64,000 nt of DNA from assembly GCA_963698735.1 (NCBI GenBank), contig CAVOSA010000007.1, positions 183,533-247,532 of the forward strand. Reading direction: 5' to 3'. This document shows, piece by piece, positions 61,786-64,000 of the stretch. Position 1 is the first letter of the stretch, and each line of letters opens with the position of its first letter. The notes beneath the pieces were generated by a model. It was not told the DNA's origin and made no database searches. It worked only from the letters and a program-made list of their open reading frames with translations. The translations under genes and the position numbers were made by a program. The stretch comes from RPQJ01 sp963698735 (lineage in GTDB: Bacteria > Pseudomonadota > Gammaproteobacteria > Steroidobacterales > Steroidobacteraceae).

Positions 61786-62655
61786 ATGCTCCCATCGCGC
61801 AAGGCGTTGCTCCAGATCCACTTCTGCGTGGTGATCTGGGGCTTCACCGCCATCCTCGGCAAGCTGATCTCGCTGCCGGCGTTCGCGCTGGTGTGGTGGC
61901 GGATGTTCCTCGTGGTGCTGGCGCTGGCGTTCATTCCAGCATTCTGGCGCGGCGTGCGGCGCATGAGCCTGCGCACGCTGGGCATCTTCTCCGGCATCGG
62001 CATTGTCGTCGCGCTGCATTGGGTGACGTTCTACGGTGCGATCAAGCTTGCTAACGCGTCGGTCGCGGCAACCTGCATGGGGGTGGCGCCGATCATCATG
62101 TCGGTGGTCGAGCCCTGGATCACGAAGAAGCGCTTCGACCCGCGTGAACTCGTGATCGGCGTCGCCGCGATCCCCGGCGTGATGCTGGTGGTTGGCGGCA
62201 CCCCGCACGGCATGCGTCTCGGCATTGCCGCCGGCGTGCTCTCTGCCTTCCTCGTCGCAGTCTTCGGCTCGCTCAACAAGCGCTTCGTCGAGTCCGGCGA
62301 GCCGCTGGCGGTCACGGGTCTCGAACTTGCCGCGGGCACGGCGTTCCTCACGCTGCTGGCACTGTTGTTCGGCGGCGAGGCGACCAGCTTGCCGGTGCCT
62401 GGAACCCACGACGCGATGCTGCTGCTGGTCCTGTCGCTCGCCTGCACGCTGTTTCCGTTCGCGCTGTCGCTGGTGGCGCTGCGCAACCTGAGCGCCTTCA
62501 GCGCGCAACTCGCAGTGAGCCTGGAGCCGGTGTATGCAGTCGTCCTGGCGATCGTGCTGCTGGGTGAGCAACGCGAACTGGGCCTGCAGTTCTACGCCGG
62601 TCTCGCCATCATCCTCGGCAGCGTGTTCGCGCACGTTGCGCTGAAACGAGCGTGA
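61786..62655 (+). CDS. EamA/DMT-family transporter
   Basis: 289 residues with ten TM helices in two EamA repeats (ALLQIHFCVVIWGFTAILGKLISLPAFALVWWR; FLVAVFGSLNKRFVESGEPLAVTGLELAAGTAF). Likely exports amino acids or small metabolites; substrate unknown. ATG 61786 chosen as it directly precedes the first helix. 41 nt after the FabH-like gene. Confidence 0.87.
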   Translation: MLPSRKALLQIHFCVVIWGFTAILGKLISLPAFALVWWRMFLVVLALAFIPAFWRGVRRMSLRTLGIFSGIGIVVALHWVTFYGAIKLANASVAATCMGVAPIIMSVVEPWITKKRFDPRELVIGVAAIPGVMLVVGGTPHGMRLGIAAGVLSAFLVAVFGSLNKRFVESGEPLAVTGLELAAGTAFLTLLALLFGGEATSLPVPGTHDAMLLLVLSLACTLFPFALSLVALRNLSAFSAQLAVSLEPVYAVVLAIVLLGEQRELGLQFYAGLAIILGSVFAHVALKRA

Positions 62656-62836
62656 ATCCATTACACCGATCTCTGAATCGCCCGGGTCGACACTAATTTT
62701 CTTCGGATCGACTAAATAAGTTTCTTCCGTGATTGACGTAAGTCGGCGTTTACCGAGCTTGCCAGTTCAGGTACGCTCGACGCAGTCTGGGATCTGCCCG
62801 GCACACCCCTTCAAGCAGGTCTCAGGAGGTCACGGC
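62656..62836. other. Intergenic region
   Basis: A+T-richer than its surroundings between 62680 and 62745 (several short T-runs and TAAATAAG), as in promoter regions, but no confident -35/-10 pair was identified. Confidence 0.4.
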
Positions 62837-62953
62837 ATGGATTCTCAGCACCGGGCGTCGTACAGCGCTCGCGTTCGCGATTGCTCTATTTCCGGTGCTG
62901 TCGTGGCGGCGCCTGCGTCGGCAGGAGATTCCGGCCGCAGCTTCGAGATGTGA
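62837..62953 (+). CDS. Short ORF with strong ribosome site, perhaps a broken exported-protein 5' end
   Basis: AGGAGG lies 5 nt before ATG 62837, the best ribosome site in this part, opening 38 codons to TGA. Another frame within it reads RRTALAFAIALFPVL, a signal-peptide-like core, and the first frame ends AAPASAGDSG like a cleavage region. It may therefore be a signal peptide interrupted by compensating frame errors. No downstream domain in frame. Confidence 0.35.
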   Translation: MDSQHRASYSARVRDCSISGAVVAAPASAGDSGRSFEM

Positions 62954-63032
62954 TCATCTGACGCCGATCGAGCGTTGCCGTCGACGCGTGAGGCAACACA
63001 TTGTCCACCCCGCCTTTCTAAATGCAGGAAGC

Positions 63033-64000
63033 ATGATGTCCATAAGTAATCGCTACCGGCAGTCTGCGGTCCTGCTGACGATCGTCGCCTGCACCGTTTC
63101 CGCAGTAACGGCGCTGGCGGCCAAGGTCCCGACGCCGACGGACACGTGCCTGACTTCCACGACAGCCACTTCCACCTCACCAATTACATCCAGGAAGGGC
63201 TTACTGGCGCTGCTATTACCTGGACTCGATCATGGGAGACAAGGTGGGCCGCAGCACGCTCTTCGGCATCCCGTTGCAGCAAACAATGGAGCTACCGTGT
63301 GACCCCCTGGCTGAGAGCGCGCCCACCTACTACCTGGAGAGCGATGCGCCGCTGTACTACTACAGCTTCACCGATGCGTACATCGCCATGCAGTACCGTT
63401 CGCTGAAGACAAACCCGAAGAAGCAGAAGCGTCTGGACCCGATGATCACGGGATTCAACCCCACGGACATGTATGCGGCCGATCACATCCGGCGTGTGCT
63501 CACGACCTTCCCCGGCGTGTTCAGCGGGTATCGGTGAATTCAGCATCCACAAGGAGTTCGTGAGCAGCAAAGGTGAGCGGCGAGGTGGCCAGCCTCACCG
63601 ATCCAGCCCTGGACCGCATCCTCGAGTTCGGTGCCGAGACGGGCCTGGTGGTCTTGCTGCACAACGACATCGACAACCCCTTTTCTAAAGCCCAGTGCGT
63701 AACCTAAATACCTCGACTAAGACGAAGGACCTGGTGCGGCGCCACCCCAACACCACCATCATTTGGGCGCACACCGGGCTCGGCCGCGTCGTCCATCCCG
63801 TGCAGCCACAGGCCGGCGCCGAGGTCGCGGAGCGTAGCCCGAATCATCATCGAACTCCTGCAGGCGATGCTCGAGGATCCGACGCTCGCCCACGTCCACT
63901 TCGACATTTCATGGGACGAGGTCGCCAAGTACGCCGTTTCGTCGCAGGCGGCCATCGACCGGCTGTCGCAGTTGCTGAATGCCTATCCTGATCGCTTCCT
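63033..64000 (+). pseudogene. Exported amidohydrolase (amidohydrolase_2 type), many frame breaks, runs off window
   Basis: ATG 63033 (AGGA upstream) begins a signal peptide (YRQSAVLLTIVACTVSAVTALAA). The domain must be assembled from several frames: PDFHDSHFHLTNYIQEG (metal H-x-H, about 63146), MGDKVGRSTLFGIPLQQ and YYSFTDAYIAMQYRSL (63232-63530), IGEFSIHKEFVSSK, VSGEVASLTDPALDRILEFGAETGLVVLLHND (63573 on), LVRRHPNTTIIWAHTGLGRVVHPV, and IIELLQAMLEDPTLAHVHFDISWDEVAKY near the end. At least six shifts, in both directions, so it is more damaged than other genes here. It could be a real decaying gene or low-quality sequence near a contig edge. Confidence 0.7.

Overview
This is a G+C-rich bacterial chromosome segment of roughly 65 percent G+C by eye. 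The gene content points to a gammaproteobacterium near the Xanthomonadales/Nevskiales: a MerR regulator next to tRNA-Pro, a fused aspartokinase/diaminopimelate decarboxylase, a bifunctional HisB, a TrpR-like regulator heading the his operon, Xanthomonas-type MetX plus MetB, and a TonB-ExbB-ExbD-ExbD block. The genus cannot be fixed from the sequence alone.

Layout. 1-2.1 kb: end of a MerR regulator, tRNA-Pro(GGG), then toxin-antitoxin debris and one intact-looking PIN/RHH pair. 2.3-9.6 kb: an unusual cluster of exported proteins (DUF2202 ferritin-like, Gln-rich, outer-membrane barrel, coiled-coil, Gly-rich, uncharacterised, DUF5666 lipoprotein). Five promoters in the cluster share a CTTNAG-N5-YTTNAG direct-repeat box with a fixed 10-nt gap to the -10 position. 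The cluster is followed by an OmpR-type response regulator and sensor kinase (9.7-11.8 kb), which are the obvious candidate regulators. 11.8-20 kb: housekeeping genes, lysC-lysA fusion, asd, a MazG-like gene and an SDR carrying both signature motifs of halohydrin dehalogenases. 20-21.4 kb: a Phd/VapC module between copies of a palindromic repeat, then DUF3597.

21.6-29.1 kb: complete leftward his operon (regulator-GDCBHAF-IE) with a 28-bp palindromic operator. 29.1-32 kb: large palindrome, SAM-I riboswitch, metX and metB. 32.3-38.2 kb: leftward ilvC-leuACDB operon preceded by a classical attenuator (Leu/Val/Ile-rich leader peptide, antiterminator, terminator). 38.4-42.8 kb: M17 aminopeptidase, MFS transporter, ilvD. 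43-49.8 kb: TonB/ExbB/ExbD/ExbD, then two paralogous exported TPR proteins flanking DUF1329. 49.9-58.5 kb: a catabolic cluster of two isochorismatase-fold amidohydrolases, a family III CoA-transferase, an HMG-CoA-lyase-like enzyme and hydantoinase A/B subunits. 58.5-62.7 kb: dicarboxylate symporter, an alpha/beta-hydrolase lacking its nucleophile, a FabH-like synthase, an EamA transporter. The window ends in a heavily frame-broken amidohydrolase.

Data quality matters. More than a dozen genes, including essential-pathway genes hisG, hisC, hisB, lysC-lysA, ilvD and pepA, carry a frame break. In nearly all the net change is +1 nt. This is best explained by insertion errors in the assembly, so broken genes here should not be read as genuine pseudogenes without read-level checking.
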